Shown here in pieces: positions 1 to 12,100 of a stretch of 64,000 nucleotides of DNA. Position numbers and translations under genes: made by a program. The DNA comes from Tetradesmus obliquus (Eukaryota > Chlorophyta > Chlorophyceae > Sphaeropleales > Scenedesmaceae): assembly GCA_030272155.1 (NCBI GenBank), contig CP126194.1, positions 4,083,501 through 4,147,500 on the forward strand. Reading direction: 5' to 3'. The notes under the pieces were generated by a model. It saw only the letters and a list, made by a program, of their open reading frames with translations, made no database searches and was not told the DNA's origin. Position 1 is the first letter of the stretch. The number at the start of each line of letters is the position of its first letter.

Positions 1-3000
1 CTTGCAGCTGCCTATTTGACCGCATGTCTGTCGCGGCGCAGCCGCATGAAGAAACAAATGCAACTCCTCTTTCTCTGCCTCACCTGGGCAGCTTCTGCCA
101 CGTCATCCTTTACAGAGGCATGCACCTCCTTGTATAAACCGCTCAGTGCCTTGGCCTGCCGCACAACAATGTCATACTCTTCCGGAAGCGCTGGCTCTAC
201 ATAGTGCGGCTGCTGCTGTGGTGGTTTGCTGGGGTCTGCGCCGCTCGCGCTGCGAGATAAGGATCCAGCGCCCGGCTCGCCTGCAGCTACTGCGGCTGCC
301 TCGGCATCCTGCTGCTGCTGCTTCAGCGCGCCTGGCGGCGGCAGCGGCGGCTGCCTGCTGGCGCGGCGCACCCAGTCATCCAGCATCTCAGGGGAGAAGG
401 CCAGAAAGGCGGGCCGGGACGCAACCCAGCGCTGCATAGAATGGGGCACAAGTACAACACAGGTGATGGCAGGTGTTGAAAGAGTTGACGAAGTTGAACA
501 TACTGAGGGACTGAGCCAATGTTGTGCAATGTTGCGCTCCGTTATCCAGCTGATTCATGATGGCCGCGACTGGCTATGCATGACTACAGAAGCTGGATGC
601 CACATACGACATGTATGGCATGCGCAAAACCTGTGCCAAAATCATGCCACCTGTGCGATGCTGTGCTCCCTGTCCAATGTCCAAGTTGGCAACCACACGC
701 ACATGCCGAAACCGTGTCGTGTGCCTACATCATGCCTACCTGCGCAATGCTGCGCTCCTAATCAAGCACAATCATGATGCCAGACGTCGCATTTGTGACT
801 GATATTTGACTGTGGAGAACATGCACAATGCATGTGTGCCCATCCATGCTCTCACCTGTGCAATGCTGCGCTCCTTGTCCAGCTCTATCATGATGGCCAC
901 GCTCTGCGCCTGCAGCCGCAGGTTGCACTCGGCCACGGCAGCATCAAAGCGCGCCACCACGCGGTTCTCCAACCAGTTGCAGTAGGCCTCAAGCACCTGG
1001 CGCAGCAGCAGCAGCAGCAGCAGCGGCGGCGGCGGAGTGAAACAGGTTACAAAGAGAAGGAAAGGAAGGCAATCAGCAAGAGACAGAAGCAGAAGGAAGC
1101 TCTCAGGTGATTTGCAGCAGGCGCAGGCGCTTGACAACAGGGTCCCGCACAGCTGCTGCTGCTGCTGCTGCTGTAGGCTGCGCACGCTATACAACTGCAG
1201 CACTGTTCAGGCAGAGCAAATGACGCTGCAGTGCCGGCCAACGCCTTGGCAGCTGGTTGTGCAGCGGGGCACCAAGCAAAGCAGCAATCCAGCTGGCACG
1301 CTGCCAACCTCCAGCCTGCAGCACAGCAGTGCCTGCCCGCACCTTGAGTGTGTGCTCCACGCTGCCAATGCCGCCAGCCTTGCCAGGCTTTGCTGCTGCT
1401 GCACGCGGCGCGCCGCTGCTGCTGGCAGCCTTGCTGCGCTGCTGCGCCGCCGCCACCTCGCCAGCCAGCTGCACCAGACGCCGGCTGACAGCCTGCAGGC
1501 AGGTATGGAAGGCGAGGCATGATTAGGTGCTACGACTGCACCAGTCCTAGCCGCGGACGCCCACATGGCAACTAGCAATCTATGAACACACTGCACGCAG
1601 ATGCACTTGTAAGGTAAGCACCGCCGCCCTGAGCAGGATGCTGCCTCCAGCAGCCCTAATGCCTGCCACCACTGCTAACAACTGCCCTCGCCACTGCCTC
1701 TGCCAGCATGGCGTCGTACGTGAGATGGCCGACAGCTGTCTCAAAGATCACAAACGCACGCAACGACTGCTGCTGGCAGCTGCCCGCTCACCACCGCTTC
1801 TGCCAGCGTGGCGTCGTTTGTGAAGGTGGCTGGCAGCTGCCACGTAAGATGACCAACACACACACGTAAGCACTGCCGCTACTAAGGCTGCTGCACTCAC
1901 CGCTGCCTCTGCCAGCGTGGTGTCGTTTGTGAAGATGGCTGGCAGCTGCCGTCTAGAACGCCAAGCACACGCACACAACACTGCCGTTGCTTGTGGCGTC
2001 ACTGCCCACGTACCGCCGCCTCTGCCAGCGTGGCGTCGTTTGTGAAGATGGCCGGCAGCTGCCACGTAAGATGACCAACACACACTGCCGCAACTAGAGC
2101 CAGTGCCCGCTCACCGCCGCTTCCGCCAGCGTGGCGTCATTCGTGAAGATGGCTGGCAGCTTGCTGAAGTCCTCGCCCGCGCTGTGGCAGCTGAAGGCCT
2201 GCAGGTGGCTGATCAGCTCCTGCGCCTCCAGGCAGCGCAGGCGCAGGCCCTCCGCGGTCTGCAGAAAACGCAGAAAGTTTGCAGGAAAGCGGGGAATTGT
2301 GATGCTGGAGATTGAGGAACGGGCAAAGTGTGTGCTGGGTAGCCGCCTGCGCTGGCAATTTTTTTCCTGTCATAGATTGCTGTGACACCAGACTGTGCTG
2401 CGCAGTTGCAAGAGCGGCGCAGCTGCAGTGCTGGCAGTGGCTTCACCGGTGCTGCTACTGCTGCTGTGTTTGTCATGCTCACCTGCAGCCGGTCGCCCAC
2501 GCGCGTTGCTGTCTGGCTGATGCGTGTGGCGCGCGCGTCAATGTCCCTGATGCCATCTTTGATGCGCTCACTCACACGCTCAAGCGTGCGCACCTCCGCC
2601 TGCATGTAAGACACACAGAAGCAACACCTAAAGCTTAAGGAGGCAGTACACAAAGAAAGCAACACATGAATGTGGCTGTGCCAGCAGGGTGGCGTGTGCT
2701 GCTGCTGCACAGCCTGCACAAGTTTGACAGCATCTGCGTGTGCAAACAGGCTCCACTGATGCCACAGACAACAAGCTGTTGTAGAGCGGCACTGTTGTTC
2801 ATATCACTGCTGCTATTGTTTCTTAGCAGCAACACACACCTTGTAGTCTGTTTCGTCCTCGTTGGCGCTCTGCTGCACCTCAACCAGCTTAGCTGCCACA
2901 TCATGCCCGAGCTTTGAGATCTCATACTCCGCCTGAATGAAGCGCTGAATGAGCTTTTGCACCCGGTCTATGGTGGCACGGGCTGACTCCTCGCTTGTGA

Positions 3001-3145
3001 TCGGCCTGCCTCCTTGAGTGGTGAGGCCCTGCTGCTTGCTGCTGTCGATCACATCCTGCGTGAGCTTTACTAGGAAGGCGTCAACGCTGAAATCTTCTTT
3101 GAAGTACTCTGGATTGATGAATGAATCCTTGTCCCTGCCAGGCAT
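1..3145 (-). CDS. SEC10: Exocyst complex subunit SEC10 (EXOC5), 3' part outside window
   Basis: SEC10 is a subunit of the exocyst, which tethers secretory vesicles to the plasma membrane. Six exons join in phase: 2840-3145, 2483-2599, 2115-2258, 1343-1492, 856-996 and 84-431 (402 codons); the gene then runs off the left edge. Family signals, in order, are an N-terminal FKEDFSVDAFLVKL block, a heptad-rich coiled coil (RISQTATRVGDRLQ), LEAQELISHLQAF, AIFTNDATLAEAA (matching the VFTN..EAA stretch of SEC10), YCNWLENRVVARFDAA, and RWVASRPAFLAF (plant SEC10 has MQHYVATRPMF). The start is the ATG at 3145, just before the first conserved block. A proline/glutamine-rich insert follows RPAF. The introns after exons 3 and 5 carry copies of those exons' 3' ends. 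The family match is read from motif order; exon boundaries are inferred. Confidence 0.85.
520..905 (-). repeat. Tandem copies of SEC10 exon 5 end plus donor site
   Basis: The end of exon 5 (codons for MIELDKERSIAQ, donor at 855) is repeated in the following intron at junctions near 738 and 649, and more weakly near 520. The copies contain indels and a stop codon but keep the GAGCGCAGCATTGC-like core; the first two keep gta/gtg after CAG. Confidence 0.7.
1673..2165 (-). repeat. Tandem copies of SEC10 exon 3 end plus donor site
   Basis: Five copies of a 100-113 bp unit. The first (2115 and up) is the true end of exon 3. Four more follow in the downstream intron, with junction points near 2012, 1899, 1790 and 1690. 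Each repeats the codons for AIFTNDATLAEAA and then a donor-like hexamer (gtgagc, gtacgt, gtgagt, gtgagc). The last copy has gcgagg and is the most diverged. Confidence 0.85.
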
Positions 3146-3553
3146 AGAATGCTTGCACTGCGAAATAGCTGCACCCGCCAAGCAGTTGTACTTGCCGAGT
3201 GCCAAGTTCAAGCAGCACACTTCATGCAGCCTTTGTGTTACTCTGCTCGCAATGGATCAAGGGCAATGGATCAAGGGCAAGATCACGGCCCAGCAACCAG
3301 GGGCCCAGCGGCAGAGCAGCTTGCTTGTGGGCACTGATCAGCAGACATGCACGCAGAGCACCAGTGCAGCTCAAAGGCATGCACGTCTGTACAAAAGAAA
3401 CAGGCAACCTCTATCCACAGCAGGTCCTTCTCTAGTGTGCCGCAGCATGCCTCAGTTGTGCCCTCAACACTGGCACTGCTATGCCATACCCAAACCCTAA
3501 AACGTTGTGCCAGGCTGGCTGAAATCCAGCCGCTGGATGGCACACTGCTGATC

Positions 3554-6500
3554 TCACTCCTCATCTGCGGGTTCATCGTCTTCATCATGCCAGAACCAGC
3601 AGCGCCCCAGCCCGTTGGGACAGTCATAGATGGAGGCCGAATGCCTACAGCGCGTGCGGGACACAAAGCGCCCATTGCGCCAAGGCTTGGCCCGGCGCAG
3701 CACCACCGGTCGCGCTGCTGCAGCTGCTTCCTCAGGCTCTTCTGGCACAGAGAACAGCGGGCATGTGCAAGCTGGCGTGCCATGCACATTGTCTGCTGTG
3801 GGTTCACTATCTTTGTAGGCGCTGCCGCAGGCATAACAGAAGTCTACGCCGCAGCGGCAGCGCATGTGATTGCAGCCCTCTGTGCGCTCCACAACATGGC
3901 CGCAGCCTGCTGCCGGGCAGCGCTTCCAGGCCTGCTGCTGCGCCATGCGCAGCATTGCTGCATCCTCAACCGACCGCAGCTCGGGCGGCAGGGCCTGGAA
4001 CTGCACACACGTCATGCCCTGCACGCAGCAGACAGGCAGACAGAGTGTTGCACAATTCAGCAGCAAGTAGGAAGGGACCCTGAATTATACTTATTCCGGT
4101 GCTTGGATGGCTCAATGCCTGCCTTGATGGCAACGTTTTTGCAAGGCAAGGAATCAAGAACCAGGTTTCCTGGTGATGTGTTGCACTCAAAGCCCAGCTT
4201 CTGTGAAGACGCTCAACGCGCATCTTAATCCAACTGCTGGTACAGCGCAAGCTACTTCTGGGCGAAGCAGGCAGCTGAATGCCACAACATGCAGATCACA
4301 CACGTGCTCACTCAGCAATTGGCAGTAGGCAACATCGCAGGCAAACCACACATACAGCGCTGTCGGCGCGGCGTCTGCATGCAAAGAGCATCAGCTCACC
4401 GTATGCCAGCCTGTGATGCCGCAGGAGAGGCAGAAGGTGCGCTGGCAGGCTGGGCACTCAAAGGGCAAGTCCTGGCCGCCTGCTGCTGCCTCGTCTTCAT
4501 CATCAGGCCGCTCCAGCAGGCAGCTGCAGTCCTTGTAGGGGCAGTAGGCGCGCAGCGAGGAGTCGATGCAGTGCTCCATCACAAGCATCTCATACACCTG
4601 CAGGAGCAGCAAAGCAAGTAGAAGGAAAGCGGCAGTCGGAGGCATGGCGAGGTGTGGGTGGTGGCAGTGGGGATAGTGCAGGGTGTAGCGCCGGCTGGGA
4701 GTCGCTGCACTGACAGCAACTGGTTGATTAGCTATCCCAGGAAACGCGGAGCGTTCAACTTGCAGGTATGAGCTGCCTGCCAGGGTGTACTCCAGCTTTC
4801 CACGGGGCCAACTTCTGCTGGTCAATGTATAAGCACTGTCAAGAAAAGCAACAAGCAGGCCTGTAGGGTCAAGGATGCCACTGTGGCAGTACCTGCAGTG
4901 CCGGCTGGTCCTGCAGCAGCTGCAGCACATCCTCATGCGCCAGGCACTCCTGGCAGGAGGGGCTGGGGCAGCACAGTGGGTAGCGCCGAGCCTGCAAGGC
5001 AGGCACAGTGACTTAGTACGCAGGCGGTCAGGCAGACGTATTACTACAATATTACTACCATGGCGCAGCGCTGCTCAAGTGCAACTGCCCTATCGCACAT
5101 GTGTCATCAGTGCAACTGTACCTGCCGTGCTGTCCTGCATGGGCAAGCCCTGCTCACCTGCACCTGCTCGCAGGCATAGCGGCGCATGCACTCCTGGCAG
5201 AAGTGGTGCCCACACCTGCCTGCAGCAGAAGAAGAGGACGCCATCTGCTGCGGCAGCGCTGCAGCCACCATGCTGCTCAGCGGGTGGCTCTCAAAGCAGA
5301 TGGCACAGTCCAGCCGCTGCTCTCCCGGACCTGCCCTGCCACCAAGAGGGCGCTTACCCTTGTCTGCTGCTGCTGCTGCTGCTGCATCACTGCTGCTGCA
5401 CGTGCCAGGTGCCTGTGCCTGTTGGTGTCTCCCGCCGCTGTTGCTGCTTCCTGCCTGTGGGCCTGCTTGTGCAGCATTCCCCGAGCTGGGTTGCACCACA
5501 CCTGTGCCTGACCACACTAGGACTGGGCGCTCCCTGAGGTACAACCAATGGCTGCTGCTGTCTTCTGCCTGTGCGCTTGGTTGTGCAGCATGTCCAGAAA
5601 TGGGTTGCACGACGCATGTGCCTGACTGCACAAGAACAGGGCGGTCCATGAGGTGCATGCCGCTGCTGCTGGGAGCATCAACACGCTGCTGCTCCTGCAA
5701 ACCATGCTGCTGCTGGTTGTTGAAGCTGAGGTCTGCATCCAAAAGAGCAGTGGCGCAGGTACATGCAGTTGTCGTTTGTGATTTGTAGCATGCCAGCCAC
5801 ACTCCTTGCCACTGCCAGCTGTATGCTGCAATGGGGGCAATGGCGCCACGGCGCGCACGTGCATGTCAGCTGCCAGATAGCTGATGCATGGTATGCCCAT
5901 ACCCATCAGGCACAGTCACGAGCCGGCTACTGCTGTTGCGGCAACGGCGGCTTCGACTGCTGCTGATGTTCTGCAGAAAAATACCTGGGCTCCCTGGCCT
6001 GGGTGGCAGGCCCTGCAGGGGGTCACTCAGCAGGTCGCCTTGCTCCTCCCATTCCTCACTGCTGCACAAAGAGAGAGCACGCGCAAAGCGTGCATCATGC
6101 TGCGCCACACGAACGTCCCAGCTCTCGCGTGCTGACAGCGACTCAGCCAGCAGCTGCGAGGCCCTGTTGTTTGCTGCCTCTGCGTCATCCAGCAGACTGG
6201 CAGCTTTCTGGTCCTCCAGGCTGGCTACGTAAGCCTGCGGCAGGGAAGGTTTGCAGGAACGGCAGTATACGTGCGAGAAGCTGGTAACAGACTATTACTG
6301 TCACCATTCTAGGCAGGTTACACTCATTGACTCGCATGTGCCATGTTCTGCATGGCGTCACTTGCCAGTGCACTGCCGCAGGACTCCAGCACATGGGCTG
6401 AGTAAATACCATTCCACGGCAGCCTCGCAGCCTGCCACAGGTACAGCTGTATTTGAAAGAGGTTTCAGAACAGATGCGACACCTGGCGATGTCGGGACTG

Positions 6501-6699
6501 CATCAGCGCTATTCACCTCCAGGGTTGCCATCTGCTCCTGCAGCAGTAACTGCTCACTGTCGTCGCTGCCAAGCGCGCTCTGCTGCCCGCTGTCAGCAAG
6601 GAACAGGCTAAGTGCCATTCGGGCATCGTTGTGACACTGCCATTGCGCCTTCAGCTCTTGCAGCTGCTCCTTGGCGAAGAGCAACTCGTCGGCCTCCAT
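3554..6699 (-). CDS. RING-between-RING (RBR) E3 ubiquitin-protein ligase
   Basis: RBR ligases take ubiquitin from an E2 onto a RING2 cysteine and pass it to a substrate. Six exons join in phase: 6517-6699, 5985-6234, 5158-5732, 4893-4991, 4400-4597 and 3554-4018, giving 589 residues. RING1 has CAIC, then a long loop, then CGHHFCQEC. The IBR has CPYKDCSC followed by CPACQRTFCLSC. RING2 has CPAAGCGHVV, then EGCNHMRCRCGVDFCYACG; the cysteine before NHM is the expected catalytic residue. An acidic WFWHDEDDEPADEE tail ends the protein. The N-terminus (MEADELL, then a helical ELKAQW block) is unlike the ariadne UBA-like region. An in-frame ATG lies 24 bases upstream (6723), but the paralogous module at 16415 shares only the inner ATG. 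The substrate is unknown. Confidence 0.85.
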
Positions 6700-7413
6700 G
6701 GAAGCTTCGTTACCAACGATCATTGAAGCAACTGAAGCAGAGGGTAGATAACCTCGCGTTAAACGAAGTGGCGAAAGGTTTGGTCTGCTTGCGGCAGGGC
6801 AGCTTGCGTGTCAACCAAGTTGGATCAGCGAAACAGAATTGCAGTGCATGGTAGTCCTTGCAGTCAACAGAAATTAGCGTTCAGATGCATGTGTGTCGCC
6901 GTACGAGCAAGGAGGCAGCCTCAAACTACAGCAGGCTCCTTCTTGATGAACCGCAGTACCTGCATGCCCCAACACTGCTGTGCACCAAACCCTAGCATTG
7001 CTGTGACAGAACCACAGCAGCCTGACAGTTGCCACAGGTTCCAGGCATGGGGTAGTCGGCCATAGCTGTGTTGCTGTACAGTAATGGCGTTAACTGAAAG
7101 GATGTGTGCATGGTAATGCGTACTTACAGTCCATGCCCGGCACTTTGCAGCTGCATGCAGCCAGGGCCGACACAGGTGCTTGCCGCAAGCGCACGTCGAT
7201 AGCGGCCATAGAACACAGTGCAATACCAACACGGCTGCTGAAAGCCATATGATGAAACGAATGAGCCAGCACCACCACATATGATCGCAGATACATGTAC
7301 ATGCCAACGAAGCACCTGTCCCACAAAGTGCAGGCATTTGCCTCAGTCAATGGCTGCCCAGCATAACCACCCAATGTGATGGCATAGTGACACACAGCAG
7401 CAGGCAGACAGGA
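6700..7413. other. Region between RBR gene and degenerate RBR copy
   Basis: No convincing exon seen. It should hold the promoter and 5' UTR of the RBR gene at its left side and the 3' flank of the degenerate copy at its right side. Short ORFs on both strands here have no recognisable motif. Confidence 0.5.
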
Positions 7414-9600
7414 CTAACTGGACAGGACACAACAATTGTCGATCCTCCTCTGTCGGCTCATTATCTTCGTCATGCCAGAACCAGCAGCGCCCCAGCCTGG
7501 GCCAGTCAGCGACGGCCATGGCCAAACAGGGCCAGATCTAGCGTCAAGCTCCCTTAATGCATGAGACATCAGGCGGCCCTCGCGCACAGGCCGTGCCGCG
7601 CGCCGAAGCACAACCGGCCGCACAGCTCGCAGCAGCGGCGCGCGCTCGTTGAGCTCATCTGGCATCTGGCAACAGCGGGCACTCGCAGGATGGTGTGCCG
7701 TGCACATTCTGTGCAGTGGGCTTGCTATCCTTGTAGAGCTCGCCACATTTGTAGCAGAAGGGCGCACCGCAGTGGCAGCGCATGTGGTTGCAGCCCTCTT
7801 TGCGCACCACGATGTGGCCGCAGCCTGGGCAGCGCTTCCAGCCATGCTGTTGCGCCATGCGCAGCACTGCTGCATCCTCAGCTGACCGCAGCTCTGGCGG
7901 CAGGGCCTGGAACTGCGCACACATCATGCCCTGCACGCAGTAGACACAGCGCACAATTGAGCAGCAGCAAAGACTGAATGTGCAGGCATCGATGACATTA
8001 GTTTGCAAACCACAACGGGTCGCTGTAAACTGTCAAAGTGGTTGAAGGCGACAGGCCACATATGCCATATCTGGCCAGTGGCAATATTGGTGCGCATATT
8101 TAAAAACCGAGGCCCAGCAGCTATGGATGTGCTCAACATGTACGAACTGGATAAACTGTACAAGGACAAATGCGTATGACATGTGTATGCTGAGCAAGCT
8201 GCCTGTTTGTCCGGCAAGCAGCCCCGCATCACAACACTAAAACTAATTGTCATGCTCTCTCTACTCAAGCAAGGCGCGTCTGCAGTTATCGGGCGGCAAG
8301 TATATCACTGCTGATTGGCAATCAATTAGACACAGCCAACTGCGCATGCAATGCACTGGCAGTGCTTGCATTGCAGCGTATCTGCCTCACCTCGTGCCAG
8401 CCTTTGATGCCGCAGGAGAGGCAGAACGCTTTATGGCACTCCGGGCACCAAAGGGGGAGTCTTGGCCGCCTGCTGCTGCCTCGTCTTCCTCTTCTGGCCG
8501 CTCCAGCAGGCAGCTGCATTCCTTGTAGGGGCAGTAGGTGCCGAGACGGGTCAATGCACCCCGTTACTGCCAGTTTCTCAAACAACGCCTGCAGGAGACA
8601 CAAACCGAGGCGGCAGTGAAGGTGGTGGCGAGGTGGGTATGGCCGGCAGCAGTGGGGATTGTGCAGGCTGCAACTACTGGCAGATGCTGCTGCACTGACC
8701 TTCATGCGGCTGAGTGACGCAATCCTCAAAGAATCAGAAGTGATTGCACACCACAAGCAAGGGCTGCCTCCCAAAGCCACAATCCAGGCTTCAAATGGTT
8801 CACTGCCCGGTGTTGTTACAGCATCACCAACACGTGTACAACAAGCAGGATGCAGGGCCAGGGATAGGCAGTACCTGCAGTGCCGGCTGGCCCAACAGCA
8901 GCTGTGACACGTCCTCATACGCCAGAAATTCCTGGCAGGAAGCTTCAGGGCAGTGCAGCGGGTAGCGGCCATTCTGCAAAACATAGAAGGGTTTGCGGAG
9001 TGTTGCATGTGTTACATACTGCAGATTCAAGCTACATGTATTGGGTGTTAATGTAACGCGATGTACTGAAAATGACAGGGTGCTTGGGTGGTGAACCACT
9101 GCTGTTGTCTGGAGGTGGAGGGATGATGACACCCATCAGCGCTGCTTAGACGCAGATGTTATGTCATACTTCTGCATGCTGCTGCCGAGCGACACTTATG
9201 TCATGCTGCTGCACAGCTGAATGCCTTTGTTCAGCTTCACTTTGCGCTGGTGGCAGATGTGTGTGTGTTACACCTGCCCTGCTGTCCTGCCCAGGCAGGC
9301 CTGCTTACCTGCACCTCCACACGCACATAGCGCGTCATGTCACCCTTGCAGAAGTAGTGCCCACACCTGCCTGCAGCAGAAGAAGAGGACGCCACCTGCT
9401 GCGGCAGCGCTGCCGCCGCCATATCGCTTAGATGGTGCCTCTCATCGCAGATAGTACATAGCAATTTCTGCTCATCCTGAGATGCCTTGCTGCCAATCGG
9501 GCGCTTGCCCTTTTCGTCAGCTGCTGCTGCTGCTGCTGTGCTGCTGCATGCATCAAGCGTCAGTGCCTGTTGGTATTGGCTGCCGTTGCTGCTCCTGCTG
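7414..9600 (-). pseudogene. Degenerate paralogous copy of the RBR E3 ligase core
   Basis: Same exon order as the intact RBR gene next door: RING1 (about 9300-9560), linker (8878-8973), IBR (about 8395-8590) and RING2 plus tail (7414-7922). It carries several lesions. RING1 reads CGHYFCKGD where the intact gene has CGHHFCQEC, so a zinc ligand is lost. The IBR has a 2-bp and a 1-bp deletion that cancel but remove the CPYKDC ligands from the reading frame. A 7-bp duplication (catctgg, 7656-7669) brings a stop directly after CPLLPDAR. A further shift separates the WFWHDEDNEPTEED tail. RING2 itself, with the catalytic EGCNHM, is intact. A cut-down RING2-only protein is possible, but decay is the simpler reading. 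It may be the 3' end of a larger locus reaching 16,415. Confidence 0.75.
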
Positions 9601-9985
9601 CTGCTGCTGCTGCTGCTTGCCTGTGCAGCATGCCTTGTGTGCCCCCAGATGAGGCGCCATGCATACGAGTCCCCCCAACTAGTGCTTCTGGGGTCTGCAT
9701 GGGAGTGAGGAGAGGTGGCAGGCGCATGCAGCAGGGGCGTTGGACAACAGCAGGCAGGTCAGCTTTGTGCTCCAATGGGGACCAGTCGCGCCGGATGCTG
9801 CTCAGTTGGCAAACTTGTAAACGTTGTCTGCGCTATCCACACATCATCAAGCATGTCTGCTGCAGGCGGCCTGCTTGAGCCCACCTGGGCTGTCTGGCCT
9901 GGCTGGTGCGCCAGGCAGGGCACCACTGAGACCCCAGCGCTCCTCAAACTCCATGCTGCTGCACGCAGACGACAGGCTTGTGAAG

Positions 9986-10016
<31 letters not shown>

Positions 10017-10701
10017 CCGGCCTGGCTGGTGGGCCAGGCAGGGCGCCACTGAGTCCCCAGCGCTCCTCAATCTCCTGACTGCTGCTCACAAACAGCTTTG
10101 TTGGATTCAATGCAAGAGCAGGGTGTATCTCCTGCTGCGCCTCATGGTGGTTGCGATACCTGGGCACTGGCAGTGACTCTGGCAGCTGCGAGCAGCTGCT
10201 GTTTGCTGCACCTGCATCACCTGGCAGGCCACCAGCGGTCTGCTGCTCTGAGCCCAAGGCGTTCTCCAGACTGACTCCATCAGCCTGCAGCATGGTGGTT
10301 GTGCAGTGACAACAGCACATATCAAGAAGGCTACTACCAATCTTGGCAAGTAAATGCCGCTTGCTCACTGCTCCTGTGCTGTCTCAATTGCAGCGCATTG
10401 CAAACTGAAACACATACATCAGCGTAGTGTTGTCTGCGAGCCATGTTAGTGCTCGTCGCGTGGCACAAGGCAAAAGTTACAACTTATACACAACATATGC
10501 GCAAACCTTGCTTGCGCCAATGCTCCTCCTTGTGTGGTTCAGAGAGTGATGAGGACATGCATGTGACGACTACAATATTCCCAGTCCAACTGTTCCGCAT
10601 GAGGACCTCATGAGGCAGAAAGGGACACACGTCAAAAGGTGATATTGCAGCTTCTGCTGTCTGGAACCCAGCTGCAGGTAGTTATGGTGTGAAGACAGCA
10701 C

Positions 10702-11440
10702 CTGCCGCAGCGCTGGCGCATGCTTATTCGTGTCCGTGGGTGGCGGCCTGCTCGAGCTGCCGCTGCTTGCTGCATGGCCGCTGCCAAGCCCGGCTGCTGC
10801 CGCCTGCGCCGCTGATTGCTGCTGCAGGCCGTGGCAATTAAACTTGTGGTTAGAGCGCCGGTCCTTTCCCTGGCATGCTGTTGAGCTGCAAGGCGAGTTT
10901 TGTTTTGAGTTGCATGCAAACACAGTCAGTGAAGGCATGGAAACGAAAGGTTTTCCGCTGGGCATACGGCATCAGGAGGCAAGCCAGAGCCAAACAATTA
11001 GTGCCCCTGCACCTGTCAGTGCAGACAATATAACGGCAGTGTTTTACAACCACAGCAGCTGCTGGCCCTTTTGTGTCGCGGTCCAATGATAACGACGTTA
11101 GCTGCATTGCAGACTGCTGTACACGCTGCTGGTTGTAGATGCGGCTGTCATTGCTTCTGCTGAACTGCCGCTATTGCCTCCTTGCCTGCGATGCTGCAGA
11201 AAGCCTGCTGCTTGCTGAGCTAGTATGTAACATGTCTCCTGCAAGCAACACTCACCAGTACTTGACAGGCTCGCACCAGGGGCAGTGCGTGGTGGCGGGC
11301 TTGCTGCAGACTCTGCACAGCCCGGCATCATTGCACACACATTTTGCTGCGGGGCTGCTGCCGGCAAGCAGGTCGCTGCTGTTGAATACATTGTTGACCT
11401 GCTGCCACCAGTGGTGCCGCTCGTATTCTGAAGGTCTCAT
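10702..11440 (-). CDS. MYND zinc-finger exon pair (fragment of a larger locus)
   Basis: Two exons join in phase across 10886-11255. The first ends CRVCSKPATTHCPWCEPVKY plus TG; the second begins with C then STACQGKDRRSNHKFNC. Together they form a canonical MYND finger (C-x2-C-x7-C-x2-C, YC-x3-C, H-x3-C), a zinc-binding protein-interaction domain. The donor is TG|gtgagt at 11255 and the acceptor ttgcag|C at 10885. The second exon continues into a Gln/Ala/Ser-rich stretch ending at a possible donor at 10702. Upstream residues (EYERHHWWQQVNNVFNSSD) look coding. It lies between RBR-type segments, so it could belong to one composite gene with them or be a separate gene; sequence alone does not decide. 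Confidence 0.5.
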
Positions 11441-11740
11441 GAAGCTCGTGCCTGAGTGGAAACAGGGGCAGGTGGCAGGTTCAAGCAGCCGCGATCAACA
11501 GCAAAGCTACAAAAGCTGTGTGCTGCAGTGGGTCCCATGCGTGCAACATGCTGTTGAACCGGCAGGCGGGATACACACTTGTCTGTGCAAAACAAACATC
11601 AGACAGCAATGGATGCTGCATGCAGCCTGCTGCAGCCCACCTGGGCTGTCTGGCCTAGCTGGTGGGGCAGGCAGGGCGCCACTGAGGCCCCAGCGCTCCT
11701 CCCACTGCTGACCGCTGCACGCAGACGACAGGCTCGTGAA

Positions 11741-11774
<34 letters not shown>

Positions 11775-11902
11775 TTTGACCTGGCTGGTGGGCCAGCAAT
11801 GGCGCCACTGAGGACCCAGCGCTCCTCAACCTCCAGGCTGCTGCACGCAGACGCAGCACGTGAAAGCCGTGCATCCTGCTGCGCCTCATGCTGGTGGCGA
11901 GT

Positions 11903-12065
11903 TTAGGGAACTGGCAGCAAGTCAAGCAGCGTTGAGCCGATAACACTGCTGCTGCTGCTGTTGCTGCTTGCATGTGCATACTGACTCTTGTAAGATACAG
12001 GCGCCCACTGCGCTGCAGTGCCGCCTGCTATTGCTGCTGCTCCTGCAAGTGCTGCTGCGCCTGTA

Positions 12066-12100
<35 letters not shown>

